This document shows, one piece after another, positions 9,908 through 16,393 of a stretch of DNA of 29,338 nucleotides. Positions within the stretch are counted from its first letter, which is position 1. Each line of letters opens with the position of its first letter. Below the pieces are notes generated by a model. The model was not told the origin of the DNA. It worked only from the letters and a program-made list of their open reading frames with translations, and did no database searches. Origin of the DNA: a virus; the IMG/VR virus record IMGVR_UViG_3300025853_000468, positions 1 through 29,338 of that record; one strand, written 5' to 3'. Made by a program: the position numbers and the translations under genes.

Positions 9908-10329
9908 TCCCAACTAACAAACTCTAACCAACCTCTTATTCCTGCCGCCCTGTCATTTTCCATGCGGGCGGCTTCTGCTTTGTAGTGCTTGGCTATTTCT
10001 TTTTGCTCTTTGTGTGCACGTTTGCCTAGCTCAATGTCTTCTGCTTTTTCTCTAATTAACTCAAGGGCACCTTCGCCGTAGGTGTCAATATAATGACGCA
10101 CAAAGTAATCAGGGCTACTGCCATACTTCTGGTGACATCCATAGCAGTGGGCAAACGCATTCATTCCATCGTACCGTAGGCCCTTTTTAGCGCGGCTAAA
10201 GTAGTGGGAGCAGTGCAATCCAACGCTATTTTCTTCGTACTGTTTGCCGCATCCTTGGCATTTAAACTCGTTGCGAATCCGAACGCACCTACTAAACCAG
10301 TGGTCTGCCGCTGTTCTTTTTAGTTTCAT
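9904..10329 (-). CDS. ninG: NinG/Rap-like recombination endonuclease
   Basis: This 141-aa protein resembles lambda NinG (Rap), a structure-specific nuclease acting on recombination intermediates. The Cys/His pattern is C24-x2-C27, then LHCSHYFSRAK (C40, H42) and AFAHCYGCHQKYG (C62, C65). This is the zinc-binding HNH-like core of the family, followed by a Lys/Glu-rich helix. It is shorter than lambda Rap (about 200 aa). I chose the ATG at 10329 because it overlaps the NinB stop as ATGA; a longer frame to 10389 lies inside NinB. Its 3' end meets the late operon tail-to-tail. NinB-NinG adjacency is the classic lambda ninR order. Confidence 0.85.
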   Translation of the reverse strand: MKLKRTAADHWFSRCVRIRNEFKCQGCGKQYEENSVGLHCSHYFSRAKKGLRYDGMNAFAHCYGCHQKYGSSPDYFVRHYIDTYGEGALELIREKAEDIELGKRAHKEQKEIAKHYKAEAARMENDRAAGIRGWLEFVSWD

Positions 10330-10745
10330 AACTGATCCTTTAGTTGTTGAGGAAATGGTACATATACCTGTTTGTTCTCTGAGAGCCACCTCGTTAGCAC
10401 CTCAGCGGCTTCCGAGAGTTGGGCAGGGGTAAGCTTGGCTGTAGAGTTTTTGCCGTGCATGGCCTTTATAATGGGCTTGTAGAGCATCTCCTTTACAAGC
10501 ACCTCAGTAAACGGTATCTCAAAGTTATCACTGAACGGATGTCTTACCCAGCATCCAGCATCATTTAGTTCTTCAGCTATCTGCCTAAACCATAGGTGCA
10601 TAGCATTGTTTTGTCTGTCGCTACGCGTTGTATCTTTAATTGCATAGAGTATTAACTTGCCTTGGTCGAATTGATCCTTGATAAAAGCAATAAAGAAATC
10701 TCGCTTGTCTTTTGTATCAACAAGCCATCTGTGTGCTGTTTCCAT
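10326..10745 (-). CDS. ninB: NinB (Orf-like) recombination mediator
   Basis: This 139-aa product matches the NinB/Orf family by its size (lambda NinB is about 146 aa) and by the segment DTTRSDRQNNAMHLWFRQIA. The pattern 'R...QN..mH.w...iae.' is diagnostic to my eye, followed by GCWVRHPFSDN and FTEVLVKEMLYKPI. In lambda, Orf binds ssDNA and SSB and helps load the annealing protein. An ERF-type protein and an SSB-like protein are encoded 1.4-2 kb away on the other strand. The start follows GGGGGATAT. Upstream lies the symmetric repeat array. Downstream it is coupled to NinG by ATGA. Confidence 0.85.
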   Translation of the reverse strand: METAHRWLVDTKDKRDFFIAFIKDQFDQGKLILYAIKDTTRSDRQNNAMHLWFRQIAEELNDAGCWVRHPFSDNFEIPFTEVLVKEMLYKPIIKAMHGKNSTAKLTPAQLSEAAEVLTRWLSENKQVYVPFPQQLKDQL

Positions 10746-10762
10746 ATATCCCCCATTTAGTT

Positions 10763-10900
10763 TGCCCAGTTTGCCCAGTTTGCCTTTGATGCCTTTAATG
10801 CCCTTATTTTGACTGCCCCTTGTGTCGCATTAAGCCCGCTTGTAAGACTCAATGGGCACACTAGATTAGGGCATCACGGGCATCGCGGGCATTCTGGGCA
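10763..10900. repeat. Symmetric inverted array of 9-bp-spaced TGCC/GGGCA iterons
   Basis: TGCC cores begin at 10763, 10772, 10781, 10790 and 10799 (exactly 9 bp apart), and one more begins at 10814. GGGCA cores begin at 10854, then 10869, 10878, 10887 and 10896. The last five left cores and the five right cores mirror each other exactly about 10836 (spacing 9, 9, 9, 15 on each arm); 10763 is an extra copy. CGGGCATTCTGGGCA at 10886-10900 recurs at 19576-19590. The array fills the gap between NinB and the ATPase gene. It could be an origin, an operator, or an imperfect long hairpin in RNA. Confidence 0.85.
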
Positions 10901-10902
10901 TT

Positions 10903-12024
10903 CTACATTGGTATCCATCTATAAAACTTCTGACCGTAAGCGCCTTTGCGCTCAAGCTTTAGGTTGTTGCCCTTGAGTAAGTCCATGCAGGTGCGAAGCA
11001 TTTTCTTTGTTACGCCGTTAGGATTCATCTCGTCGTCGTTTAGCATCTGAAACAACTCGCTTTGAGAGTAAAGCTTGTGCGCTTTCATTATTTTTTGAAG
11101 GAAGATGTACTCGTCTTCGTACTTTGCAATCGCTTTGCCTATCTTTATCTGAGCAGATTGCTTGTCTTTCATTTCTGTTATGTCGTCGGGACTCATAAAC
11201 TGCACTGAGTCAACGGACTCTTCATACCCTACAGTCTCGCTAGTTTGCTTGTACTTGAATCCACCCTCGAAACTGATCTGGCTACGATCCTTTTCATTAA
11301 TTACTAATAACTCTTGGTGAAATGCAAACTTGTCGTTTAGTGGATCAAGGCCAAACATATTGTCAACGTCTGCCTTGAGATCTCCAACACCCTCAAACAC
11401 AAGCCTGCCGTCCATGCTTCGATGCTTGTTGCAATGACCCAACAAAATAACTGTACCGCCAGCGGCGGCAAACTCTCGAAACACATGAAGCACTTCACGC
11501 ATCTCACCTTTGTTCATTACGCCAACAAACTTCTTTAGCGTATCGCATATAACAATCTTGCCGTCTGCTTCTCCTTCTTGGCGGATAGCATTCAGTAGAT
11601 TTAGTGCGTCATTGGTAGTGCGTAGCGCTGGGTCGTTGCTGTTTGCCAGTGTTACCATGGTCATGCCGTGGCGCTTGCCTAGCTTAGCTTTCTGCAGTGC
11701 GCCTCTGGCGCCGTCATCTTCATTGAAGTAGATAACGTCCGACCCTTTAATAAGATTGTTGCGTATAGATTGAAACAGGTTGCCTAATATCCACACCGTC
11801 TTACCAGCTCCTGACGGGGCGTATACGAGCGTTACAGTTCCGGTGGTAATCATGCCTGGTATAACGTCTTTTTCTTTAGAGAGGCGCTCCTCAAGCTCCT
11901 CTATGCGGTCGTTTAGTGCCGCACTCCTTAGTCTATCTAAGGCTGACTTTCCATTTTGTCCTATGTCGATTGGTTTTGTTATTTGATTTTGCGAGTCGCA
12001 ATAAAGTGACCATTCATCACTCAT
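10903..12024 (-). CDS. RecA-fold AAA ATPase (RepA/DnaB-like) with C-terminal winged helix
   Basis: This 373-aa protein has one RecA-type ATPase core. The Walker A is APSGAGKT at residues 69-76. A Walker B-like strand VICDT has Asp161, and LLGHCNK at 195-200 is a sensor-like strand. This is the AAA_25/RepA style used by phage and plasmid helicases and recombination ATPases. Residues about 305-373 (SQSELFQML, then KKMLRTCMDLLKGNNL and GQKFYRWIP) look like a winged-helix DNA-binding domain. It is the only clear replication-type motor in the window. It heads the leftward set with NinB and NinG and starts divergently from the ERF gene. Whether it is a helicase or a recombinase-type ATPase cannot be decided from sequence. 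Confidence 0.75.
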   Translation of the reverse strand: MSDEWSLYCDSQNQITKPIDIGQNGKSALDRLRSAALNDRIEELEERLSKEKDVIPGMITTGTVTLVYAPSGAGKTVWILGNLFQSIRNNLIKGSDVIYFNEDDGARGALQKAKLGKRHGMTMVTLANSNDPALRTTNDALNLLNAIRQEGEADGKIVICDTLKKFVGVMNKGEMREVLHVFREFAAAGGTVILLGHCNKHRSMDGRLVFEGVGDLKADVDNMFGLDPLNDKFAFHQELLVINEKDRSQISFEGGFKYKQTSETVGYEESVDSVQFMSPDDITEMKDKQSAQIKIGKAIAKYEDEYIFLQKIMKAHKLYSQSELFQMLNDDEMNPNGVTKKMLRTCMDLLKGNNLKLERKGAYGQKFYRWIPM

Positions 12025-12170
12025 TTAGTAGTCCCCTATATTTCGGTCGAAAAGACTTTAACTGTGTATTAGATGGGTAATCTTGTCAATAACTTTTAAA
12101 AGGTTTAAAACTCTTTACAACTCTTTTGAAGTTCGATAGGATGGCTTTACCTACCAAAAAGGAGAGCAAC
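12025..12170. promoter_or_regulatory. Divergent control region between ATPase and ERF genes
   Basis: This AT-rich gap separates the leftward ATPase gene from the rightward ERF gene. It holds the palindrome CTTTTAAAAG (12093-12102), directly followed by the near-palindrome GTTTAAAAC (12103-12111), and a direct repeat AACTCTTT at 12109-12116 and 12119-12126 (10-bp offset). These may be operators. A perfect TTGACA on the minus strand (12089-12084) has no convincing -10 at the right distance. Confidence 0.5.
12114..12142 (+). promoter_or_regulatory. Candidate sigma-70 promoter for the ERF operon
   Basis: TTTACA (12114-12119, 5 of 6 consensus) is separated by exactly 17 bases from TAGGAT (12137-12142, 4 of 6). 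The expected start near 12149 leaves room for the strong ribosome site AAAAAGGAG before the ATG at 12171. It overlaps the AACTCTTT repeats, which could control it. Inference from consensus only. Confidence 0.4.
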
Positions 12171-12560
12171 ATGAGCAAGTTAATTGAAGAGCTTTTGCAA
12201 GTTCAGCGAGAGTTATCTCACGCCTCGGCTGATGCAGTAAACCCTCACTTTAAAAGTAGTTATGTAAAGTTTGAAGATCTTTGGGACTATGCCAAAGAAG
12301 CTTTAAACAGTCACGACATAATGATTCAGCAAATCAGTCATGAGTGCGAGGTTGGCGCTTGCATTGAAACTTTGCTGTATGGACATGGTGATTCTTTATC
12401 GACCGGCAAGATGATTGTCCGAGCAGATAAGGCTACAGCGCAAGCATTTGGTAGCGCCATTACTTACGCTAAACGTTATAGCCTATCAATGGCATTAGGC
12501 ATTGGTGCAGATAAAGATGATGATGCTAATACTGCAACGGCAAGTAACCGAGCATGGTAA
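12171..12560 (+). CDS. erf: ERF-family single-strand annealing protein, short form
   Basis: This 129-aa protein has the core of ERF recombinases, which anneal complementary single strands. Visible are LLQVQRELSHASADAVNPHF at the N-terminus, VKFEDLWDYAKEAL, and the family hallmark GSAITYAKRYSLSMALGI at 94-111. It then ends at an acidic DKDDDAN stretch. P22 Erf is about 200 aa, so the C-terminal domain is missing and only the annealing core remains. I chose the ATG at 12171 because AAAAAGGAGAGCAAC precedes it; an upstream TTG frame has no such signal. It opens a rightward operon with a small acidic protein and an SSB-like protein. Confidence 0.85.
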   Translation: MSKLIEELLQVQRELSHASADAVNPHFKSSYVKFEDLWDYAKEALNSHDIMIQQISHECEVGACIETLLYGHGDSLSTGKMIVRADKATAQAFGSAITYAKRYSLSMALGIGADKDDDANTATASNRAW

Positions 12561-12793
12561 CTAATGAAGAAGAATTCCTTGCGTACATGAAAGTGATACG
12601 TGAGGAGTTCGATTTTATTTGGCAAGTTAAAAGTGCAGTGGCTAACGAAGAGTGGGAGCAACTGCGTTGCATAGTAGAAGAGACGCCAAACGAGGTGAAG
12701 GAGGCTTTGAATCTGGCGCAATCAAAGGGCGGTGTTTTTACCACCCGTGAAAATCAAGCAATGAAAATTAATCCATTAAGGAGAACAGCATGA
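12554..12793 (+). CDS. Small acidic protein in the ERF-SSB operon
   Basis: This 79-aa product is mostly helical and acidic at the N-terminus (NEEEFLAYMKVIREEFDF), with Trp at EEWEQL. Its C-terminal motif (EALNLAQSKGGVFTTREN) I recognise loosely from small proteins next to phage recombination genes. It overlaps the ERF stop by 7 bases and the SSB-like start by 4 (ATGA), so the three are translated as a unit. No enzymatic motif is visible. A recombination accessory role is suggested by position only. Confidence 0.65.
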   Translation: MVTNEEEFLAYMKVIREEFDFIWQVKSAVANEEWEQLRCIVEETPNEVKEALNLAQSKGGVFTTRENQAMKINPLRRTA

Positions 12794-13101
12794 ACGACGA
12801 GAAAAACTTTGTTAGCGGTATGCTTGTAAAGCTACCCGACGATAACGCACCCGACTTTGTAAAGCTAAAGCTTTCATTTAAGTTAGATGAGTTTGGCCCT
12901 TGGGTTGCGGCACAAAAAGCCGGAGACTCATCGTTAGAGTGGATCAACATCGAGATCAAAGAAGGTCGGTCTGGCAAGTGGTATGCTGAGCGTGATATGT
13001 GGAAGCCAGATGCTTCACAGCCAGCTCGCCAACCAGCGCGCAGAGGCCCGCCAAAAGGCGTGCCAGCACAGCCAGTGCCAAACGACGATATCCCTTGGTA
13101 A
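12790..13101 (+). CDS. SSB-like protein with Asp-Asp-Ile-Pro-Trp tail
   Basis: This 103-aa product has about 73 residues of likely OB-fold beta sequence (MLVKLP, FVKLKLSFKLDEFGPW, SLEWINIEIKEGRSGKWY). A Pro/Arg-rich linker (QPARQPARRGPPKG) and the terminus NDDIPW (98-103) follow. Bacterial SSB proteins end in an acidic tip DDDIPF that recruits repair and replication proteins; here the final Phe is replaced by Trp. The fold is not obviously canonical SSB, so I call it SSB-like. It follows ERF in one operon and is directly followed by two hairpins. It probably coats ssDNA for ERF annealing and may borrow host SSB partners through its tip. Confidence 0.7.
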   Translation: MNDEKNFVSGMLVKLPDDNAPDFVKLKLSFKLDEFGPWVAAQKAGDSSLEWINIEIKEGRSGKWYAERDMWKPDASQPARQPARRGPPKGVPAQPVPNDDIPW

Positions 13102-13108
13102 CTTCCAG

Positions 13109-13168
13109 TGTGGGGTTTTGGTTCCTTTCCCCACATCCGTTTGCCCCGCCCCCTAGCGGGGCTTTTTT
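13109..13168 (+). terminator. Tandem hairpins with Rho-independent terminator
   Basis: A first stem TGTGGGG (13109-13115) / CCCCACA (13129-13135) is followed by GCCCCGC (13143-13149) / GCGGGGC (13156-13162) and six T residues at 13163-13168. The second is a classical rightward terminator. It ends the ERF-SSB operon, though the 57-aa gene downstream is only 14 bases away and would need read-through. Confidence 0.85.
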
Positions 13169-13181
13169 CTAGGAGAAATTA

Positions 13182-13355
13182 ATGGCTGAATATGTTTACT
13201 ATCGAGAGTTGTTTGACATCTTTAAGGCTTACACAACACCAAAGCTAATTAAAGTGTTGGAGTCTCAAGGGATAAAGTATTTGACTGACGCAAAAGGCAA
13301 GCCCTTTACTACAAGGGCCGCCATCGCTGATGTGCTAAGTGAAGCTGACGATTAA
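13182..13355 (+). CDS. 57-aa small phage protein, DUF4224-like
   Basis: The product begins MAEYVYYRELFDIFKAY and has LIKVLESQGIKYL and KPFTTRAAIADVL. The logic 'helix - short hairpin - Gly-x-Pro-x-x-x-T-R-x-A' resembles DUF4224-type small phage proteins. A good ribosome site (AGGAGAAATTA) lies just after the terminator, so expression depends on read-through or a promoter I cannot see. Its stop overlaps that of the leftward phosphoesterase gene by 4 bases (13352-13355). Family assignment is tentative and function unknown. Confidence 0.6.
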   Translation: MAEYVYYRELFDIFKAYTTPKLIKVLESQGIKYLTDAKGKPFTTRAAIADVLSEADD

Positions 13356-14506
13356 TTGTTTGGACGAATAGTGATCCGACTAACCTCACCGTCCGTCTTG
13401 TCGTAGGTAATTACTTTTGCCCCGCGCTGAGACATAAGCCCAAGCCTAGTTGCATACGAATCTCTTGATGCTAATGTGGGGTGCTGTTCTGTAATAGCCC
13501 CCGCATCTTCTAGCACTCGCTCGCTGTGATAATGTCCCGAGTGTATATACGCCACCTTTGATTTGCCCCAGTCTTCTCTAAATCTAGGCTCACTAGAAAA
13601 TACCTTTGGCAAATTGTTCATCTTTACTTTATGCCCATGGTGGAAGCACAGCATAACTTCGCCATGCCGATAGGCGTAATAAGGAAAGTCGTTATCTATA
13701 ACCTGAAGTCGTGGCTCTTTGGCATACAGCTTTCTAATAAACTTGCGAAGCCATATTGATCCAGCAATATCATGGTTGCCCTCCGCACAAACAAACACTA
13801 CTTGCTCATACTTCTCTAGCATCATCCTTACTGCCGCATCCATTACGGTCATCGCTATATCTACAATGCGAGAGTATCTTGAGTCGCCCTCAAGCAGATG
13901 TTTGCCAGTCGGCGTTAACTGATCGAGCCCATCCCAATGCAAAAAATCTCCAAGATTACACAGCATTCCAACTTTGCTTTTGGGTGTGCTGTCTATCATG
14001 TCTTTAATGCTTTGAAGGAATAAGTCCCTGGCTATATTCGTGTCGTAGTCTTCGCTTGTTTCTTGTCCCCAACAGTAACTGCCAAGGTGAAAGTCGGTGA
14101 TGACTAAAAGCGAAAGCAACTCAGGCTCTATTTGCTTTGGTTTTTTTACTGGCTTCCACGGTGTAATGCCATCGCAAGCTAGCTCAATCCGCTCAATCAT
14201 TGCATTGAACTGCGCTTCTCTATCAGCAATAGACTTCACCCATTGACCAACAGGGCGTCCGTCTTCGCTGTAATACGTTGACACTCCTTTCACTGTAAAC
14301 CCATGAGGCACAGTGTGTTTCATGTCATTCTGAGGTGCGTAACCGCTTAATGCGGCTCTGCCTTTTACATTGCGTACGGTATCGCGTGCGCTGTACCTTG
14401 TTGACAAGCCAAGCTCTTCTGCTATTTTTGTATAGCCAAGGCCTTTCTCGTACAGCTCTATTACTTTCCGCTGTCTTTCTGTATTGCAATAATCAAGTAA
14501 TGACAT
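13352..14506 (-). CDS. HTH-metallophosphoesterase fusion
   Basis: This 384-aa protein has an N-terminal helix-turn-helix (residues about 8-45: QRKVIELYEKGLGYTKIAEE then LGLS), a linker, and a calcineurin-like phosphoesterase domain with all metal motifs. These are TDFHLG (D138, H140), NLGDFLH (D187), EGNHD (N244, H245), FHHGHK (289-293) and SGHYH (H325, H327). These are the five blocks of the Mre11/SbcD and calcineurin superfamily. The substrate may be DNA ends, RNA or nucleotides; the HTH argues for a nucleic-acid target. The ribosome site GGGGGAGGAAAG is the strongest in the leftward set. It converges with the 57-aa gene, stop codons overlapping. Such HTH-phosphoesterases occur in other phages. 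Confidence 0.85.
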   Translation of the reverse strand: MSLLDYCNTERQRKVIELYEKGLGYTKIAEELGLSTRYSARDTVRNVKGRAALSGYAPQNDMKHTVPHGFTVKGVSTYYSEDGRPVGQWVKSIADREAQFNAMIERIELACDGITPWKPVKKPKQIEPELLSLLVITDFHLGSYCWGQETSEDYDTNIARDLFLQSIKDMIDSTPKSKVGMLCNLGDFLHWDGLDQLTPTGKHLLEGDSRYSRIVDIAMTVMDAAVRMMLEKYEQVVFVCAEGNHDIAGSIWLRKFIRKLYAKEPRLQVIDNDFPYYAYRHGEVMLCFHHGHKVKMNNLPKVFSSEPRFREDWGKSKVAYIHSGHYHSERVLEDAGAITEQHPTLASRDSYATRLGLMSQRGAKVITYDKTDGEVSRITIRPNN

Positions 14507-14534
14507 CTTTCCTCCCCCGGATAGATGTTAATAG

Positions 14535-14741
14535 CTACTCTTTTATATTTCGCATTGTGTTTGACTTTGCAAGAACAGCAACGATCTGAGTCAGCTCGAC
14601 TGGATCTATTGGTATTCCTACATGAGGCTCTTCGGTGTTTGTTACTTTTAGGTAGTGCCAATGAAGATATGATAGCAATACTGTTAACACATCTTCTTCG
14701 GTGCGTATTTTGGTTGGCGTTGCGGCAGGTTCAGTTCTCAT
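14535..14741 (-). CDS. Small hypothetical early protein, 68 aa
   Basis: From the ATG at 14741 the product has a disordered Pro/Thr-rich start (TEPAATPTKI). A helical segment (EEDVLTVLLSYLHWHYLKV) and a C-terminal helix (ELTQIVAVLAKSN) follow. The frame could extend to 14822, but 14741 overlaps the stop of another small frame as ATGA, which favours it. No strong ribosome site is visible, consistent with translational coupling. I do not recognise a family. Confidence 0.5.
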   Translation of the reverse strand: MRTEPAATPTKIRTEEDVLTVLLSYLHWHYLKVTNTEEPHVGIPIDPVELTQIVAVLAKSNTMRNIKE

Positions 14742-14896
14742 AGGTGGTCTTGCGCTCCCGATAGTTTGGTGGTATCGGTTGGACAGGGTGGCATAGTGGC
14801 GCGGGATGTCAAGTGCCAACATTCTTTAGGCATCGTGCCGCCGCAGGCTTCTGGCTTGTGCCACTTCGGCAGGTAAGGTGCGGCGCTTTTGTCCAT
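14738..14896 (-). CDS. Possible Cys/His-containing microprotein, 52 aa
   Basis: An ATG at 14896 opens a 52-codon frame with APYLPKWHKPEACGG, KECWHL and PPCPTD. Three Cys and three His suggest a possible metal site. The stop overlaps the next ATG (14741) as ATGA, the junction style used throughout this operon. There is no clear ribosome site, and an in-frame TAG lies just upstream. The gene is plausible but weak; the alternative is non-coding sequence. Confidence 0.35.
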   Translation of the reverse strand: MDKSAAPYLPKWHKPEACGGTMPKECWHLTSRATMPPCPTDTTKLSGAQDHL

Positions 14897-14957
14897 CGGT
14901 GCGCCGCGAACCGACTACCAGGCAGAGAACCAACCTTGGACTCCGCCAGTCTAACAC

Positions 14958-15164
14958 TTATTGCCTAAAAGAATATTGATATTCTGTAGCGTCATCATAC
15001 CCGTAGGTGTAATGAATGTTAGATTGAATGCTTGCTCTCCCTTCAATCGCATCATTCCAGCCAGCTCTATAATGAGATCTGATTGCGTCAAGATAATCTT
15101 GCATATGCCAGCCGCAAGGATCATCTTCTATTGTAGGTATGGCTTTCAAAGCGTTTAGTGCCAT
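14958..15164 (-). CDS. Small hypothetical early protein, 68 aa
   Basis: The start at 15164 is chosen for the strong site AAGGAGGAGC upstream; it overlaps the end of the previous gene by 10 bases. The product has GWHMQDYLDAIRSHYRAGWN, a helix rich in Trp, His and Tyr, and a Tyr-rich tail (YTYGYDDATEYQY). It has no membrane segment or signal peptide. No family is recognised. It belongs to the leftward early cluster of tightly overlapping small genes. Confidence 0.65.
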   Translation of the reverse strand: MALNALKAIPTIEDDPCGWHMQDYLDAIRSHYRAGWNDAIEGRASIQSNIHYTYGYDDATEYQYSFRQ

Positions 15165-15469
15165 GTTGTCGCTCCTCCTTCTGACTTTATAAGTTCCCAG
15201 CACACGTCTTCATCGTTAATGATTTCGTGATCGTTCCATGTGCAGTTAAGAACAACGATGTCGACTATATTGCGCGTAGCTATTTGACCCCAAGCCTCTG
15301 TCTCTTCAGTTTCAGACTCCATAATAAAAGCTGATTGCACTTCATCCGGGTCTACAAACAAATGCAGGATGCCTTTCTTCTCATCGTAGTCTTCAATGAT
15401 AGCTCCCAAGTAATCGTCGGCATCTTCTTCGATGCTACCGTGTACGAGAATGTTGATTTTGCCGTGCAT
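15155..15469 (-). CDS. Acidic hypothetical early protein, 104 aa
   Basis: The ATG at 15469 follows GAGGTGTTTAACA. The product begins HGKINILVHGSIEEDADDYL and alternates beta strands with acidic loops (EDYDEKKGILHLFVDP). NIVDIVVLNCTW and a helix with DVCWELIKSEGG follow. It is strongly acidic, which is common among early phage proteins that bind or mimic nucleic-acid-binding host targets. That reading is speculation. The longer frame upstream to 15541 overlaps the neighbouring gene and has no ribosome site. Confidence 0.6.
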   Translation of the reverse strand: MHGKINILVHGSIEEDADDYLGAIIEDYDEKKGILHLFVDPDEVQSAFIMESETEETEAWGQIATRNIVDIVVLNCTWNDHEIINDEDVCWELIKSEGGATTWH

Positions 15470-15638
15470 TGTTAAACACCTCATTGAGTTTTGATAAAGG
15501 TATACCATCAGAATGCCCATTGCCCAAGACTTCAAACACAAACTGTTTCATGTCATCAAAGTTCGGGTCACGGTTATGCACTCGGCATACATTAAAGTAA
15601 ACCCGGAGCAGTGACTCCGGGTAGTAACGATCAGGCAC
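15435..15638 (-). CDS. Small hypothetical early protein, GTG start, 67 aa
   Basis: The best start is the GTG at 15638, preceded by AAGGAG with a 7-base gap; an upstream frame to 15671 lies inside the previous gene. The product has PDRYYPESLLRVYFNVCRVH, then DDMKQFVFEVLGNGH and PLSKLNEVFNNAR, mainly helical. It overlaps the preceding gene by 8 bases and the following one by 35 bases, the largest overlap in the cluster. No family is recognised. Confidence 0.55.
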   Translation of the reverse strand: MPDRYYPESLLRVYFNVCRVHNRDPNFDDMKQFVFEVLGNGHSDGIPLSKLNEVFNNARQNQHSRTR

Positions 15639-15846
15639 GAAGCTTCTCCTTAGTCTCAGGTAAAGCACCAAGCTCTACATTTATTCCAGCTTCATTTAGT
15701 CTTTTGATAGCTACTTGCAAATGATCTTTAGCTCTACTGAGTTCATGGTTTGCTTCCCAGTCTCGGTCATTTATAAAAATGTCGAGCGCAAGATGGTAGT
15801 CACGATATCTGATCGCATACATTTCAACTAACACATTAAGTTCCAT
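15631..15846 (-). CDS. Helical small early protein, 71 aa
   Basis: The product (MYAIRYRDYHLALDIFIN, then ELSRAKDHLQVAIKRLNEAG) looks like a helical hairpin. It shares the A of its ATG with the previous stop at 15846 and encloses the ribosome site of the next gene near its end (KEKLRA). A loose resemblance to the C-terminal half of the 120-aa neighbour (KKAIEHLRIAYAELDKIP) hints that both are small helical-bundle proteins. No known domain is recognised. Confidence 0.6.
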   Translation of the reverse strand: MELNVLVEMYAIRYRDYHLALDIFINDRDWEANHELSRAKDHLQVAIKRLNEAGINVELGALPETKEKLRA

Positions 15847-16208
15847 TAGAAAGCCCTCTTACTTTCCAAGTTACTAAGCTCTTCTTTCAGATAATGAATA
15901 GATGAATTTATATCTATCATTGTCATGCCAGTACCATCCGTTAGTTTTGACTGTGGTATTTTGTCAAGCTCAGCGTATGCAATACGCAAATGCTCGATAG
16001 CTTTTTTAATCTTGTCGGTGCCATCTATGTAAACAATCTTCTCGTTTGCAATGATGTCAGGAAACAAACTTTTGGCTACCACGCGCACCGCTTGAGGGTA
16101 GACATCCTCTGGCTTGTATAAATCAAGCACGTTATCAATAAGGATCTTGATTTCTGAGTCTAGCAACTCAGGACAGATCTGCTCAAAGTAAGTTCTAGTT
16201 AAGTCCAT
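15846..16208 (-). CDS. Hypothetical early protein, 120 aa
   Basis: The ATG at 16208 shares a base with the preceding stop, behind GGAGAACTACTA. The N-terminal half is helical (RTYFEQICPELLDSEIKILI), with a possible helix-turn-helix-like segment (PQAVRVVAKSLFPDI). The C-terminal half is a helical hairpin (KKAIEHLRIAYAEL, then SIHYLKEELSNLESK). Soluble, mildly acidic, no Cys pair. It is not a family I can name. Confidence 0.6.
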   Translation of the reverse strand: MDLTRTYFEQICPELLDSEIKILIDNVLDLYKPEDVYPQAVRVVAKSLFPDIIANEKIVYIDGTDKIKKAIEHLRIAYAELDKIPQSKLTDGTGMTMIDINSSIHYLKEELSNLESKRAF

Positions 16209-16390
16209 TAGTAGTTCTCCGGTTCGATAGGTTCATCCGCTATATACAAGGGGTTGCCGAGTACATCGCGTCGATATTGTGCAAGCTTTGTTTCTTCGCA
16301 TAGATCGCAGACTTTGCATAGTGGAATGCCTCTAGCATCATGCTCCCACCATGAGTCTTCGCCTTCATGCATGCAATAACGTAAGTCCAT
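16208..16390 (-). CDS. Small conserved Cys-containing protein ending EPIEPENY
   Basis: This 60-aa product carries YCMHEGEDSWWEHDARGIPL, then KVCDLCEETKLAQYRRDVLG and a tail DEPIEPENY. C29-x2-C32 with upstream Cys and His suggests a small zinc-binding fold. I recall similar small proteins with a D/E-x-W-W-x-H-D motif and a '-DEPIE-' end in plasmids and phages, function unknown. The strong ribosome site AAAGGAG sits within a leader shared with the gene starting at 19023. Below, the stop overlaps the next ATG. Confidence 0.7.
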   Translation of the reverse strand: MDLRYCMHEGEDSWWEHDARGIPLCKVCDLCEETKLAQYRRDVLGNPLYIADEPIEPENY

Positions 16391-16393
16391 TGT

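Noticed and set aside
12084-12089. Perfect TTGACA on the minus strand as ATPase promoter
   Set aside because: No acceptable -10 hexamer 16-18 bases downstream.
14823-14957. Possible tRNA or structured RNA in a GC-rich gap
   Set aside because: No cloverleaf, T-loop or acceptor stem pairing could be drawn; a 52-aa frame fits part of it better.
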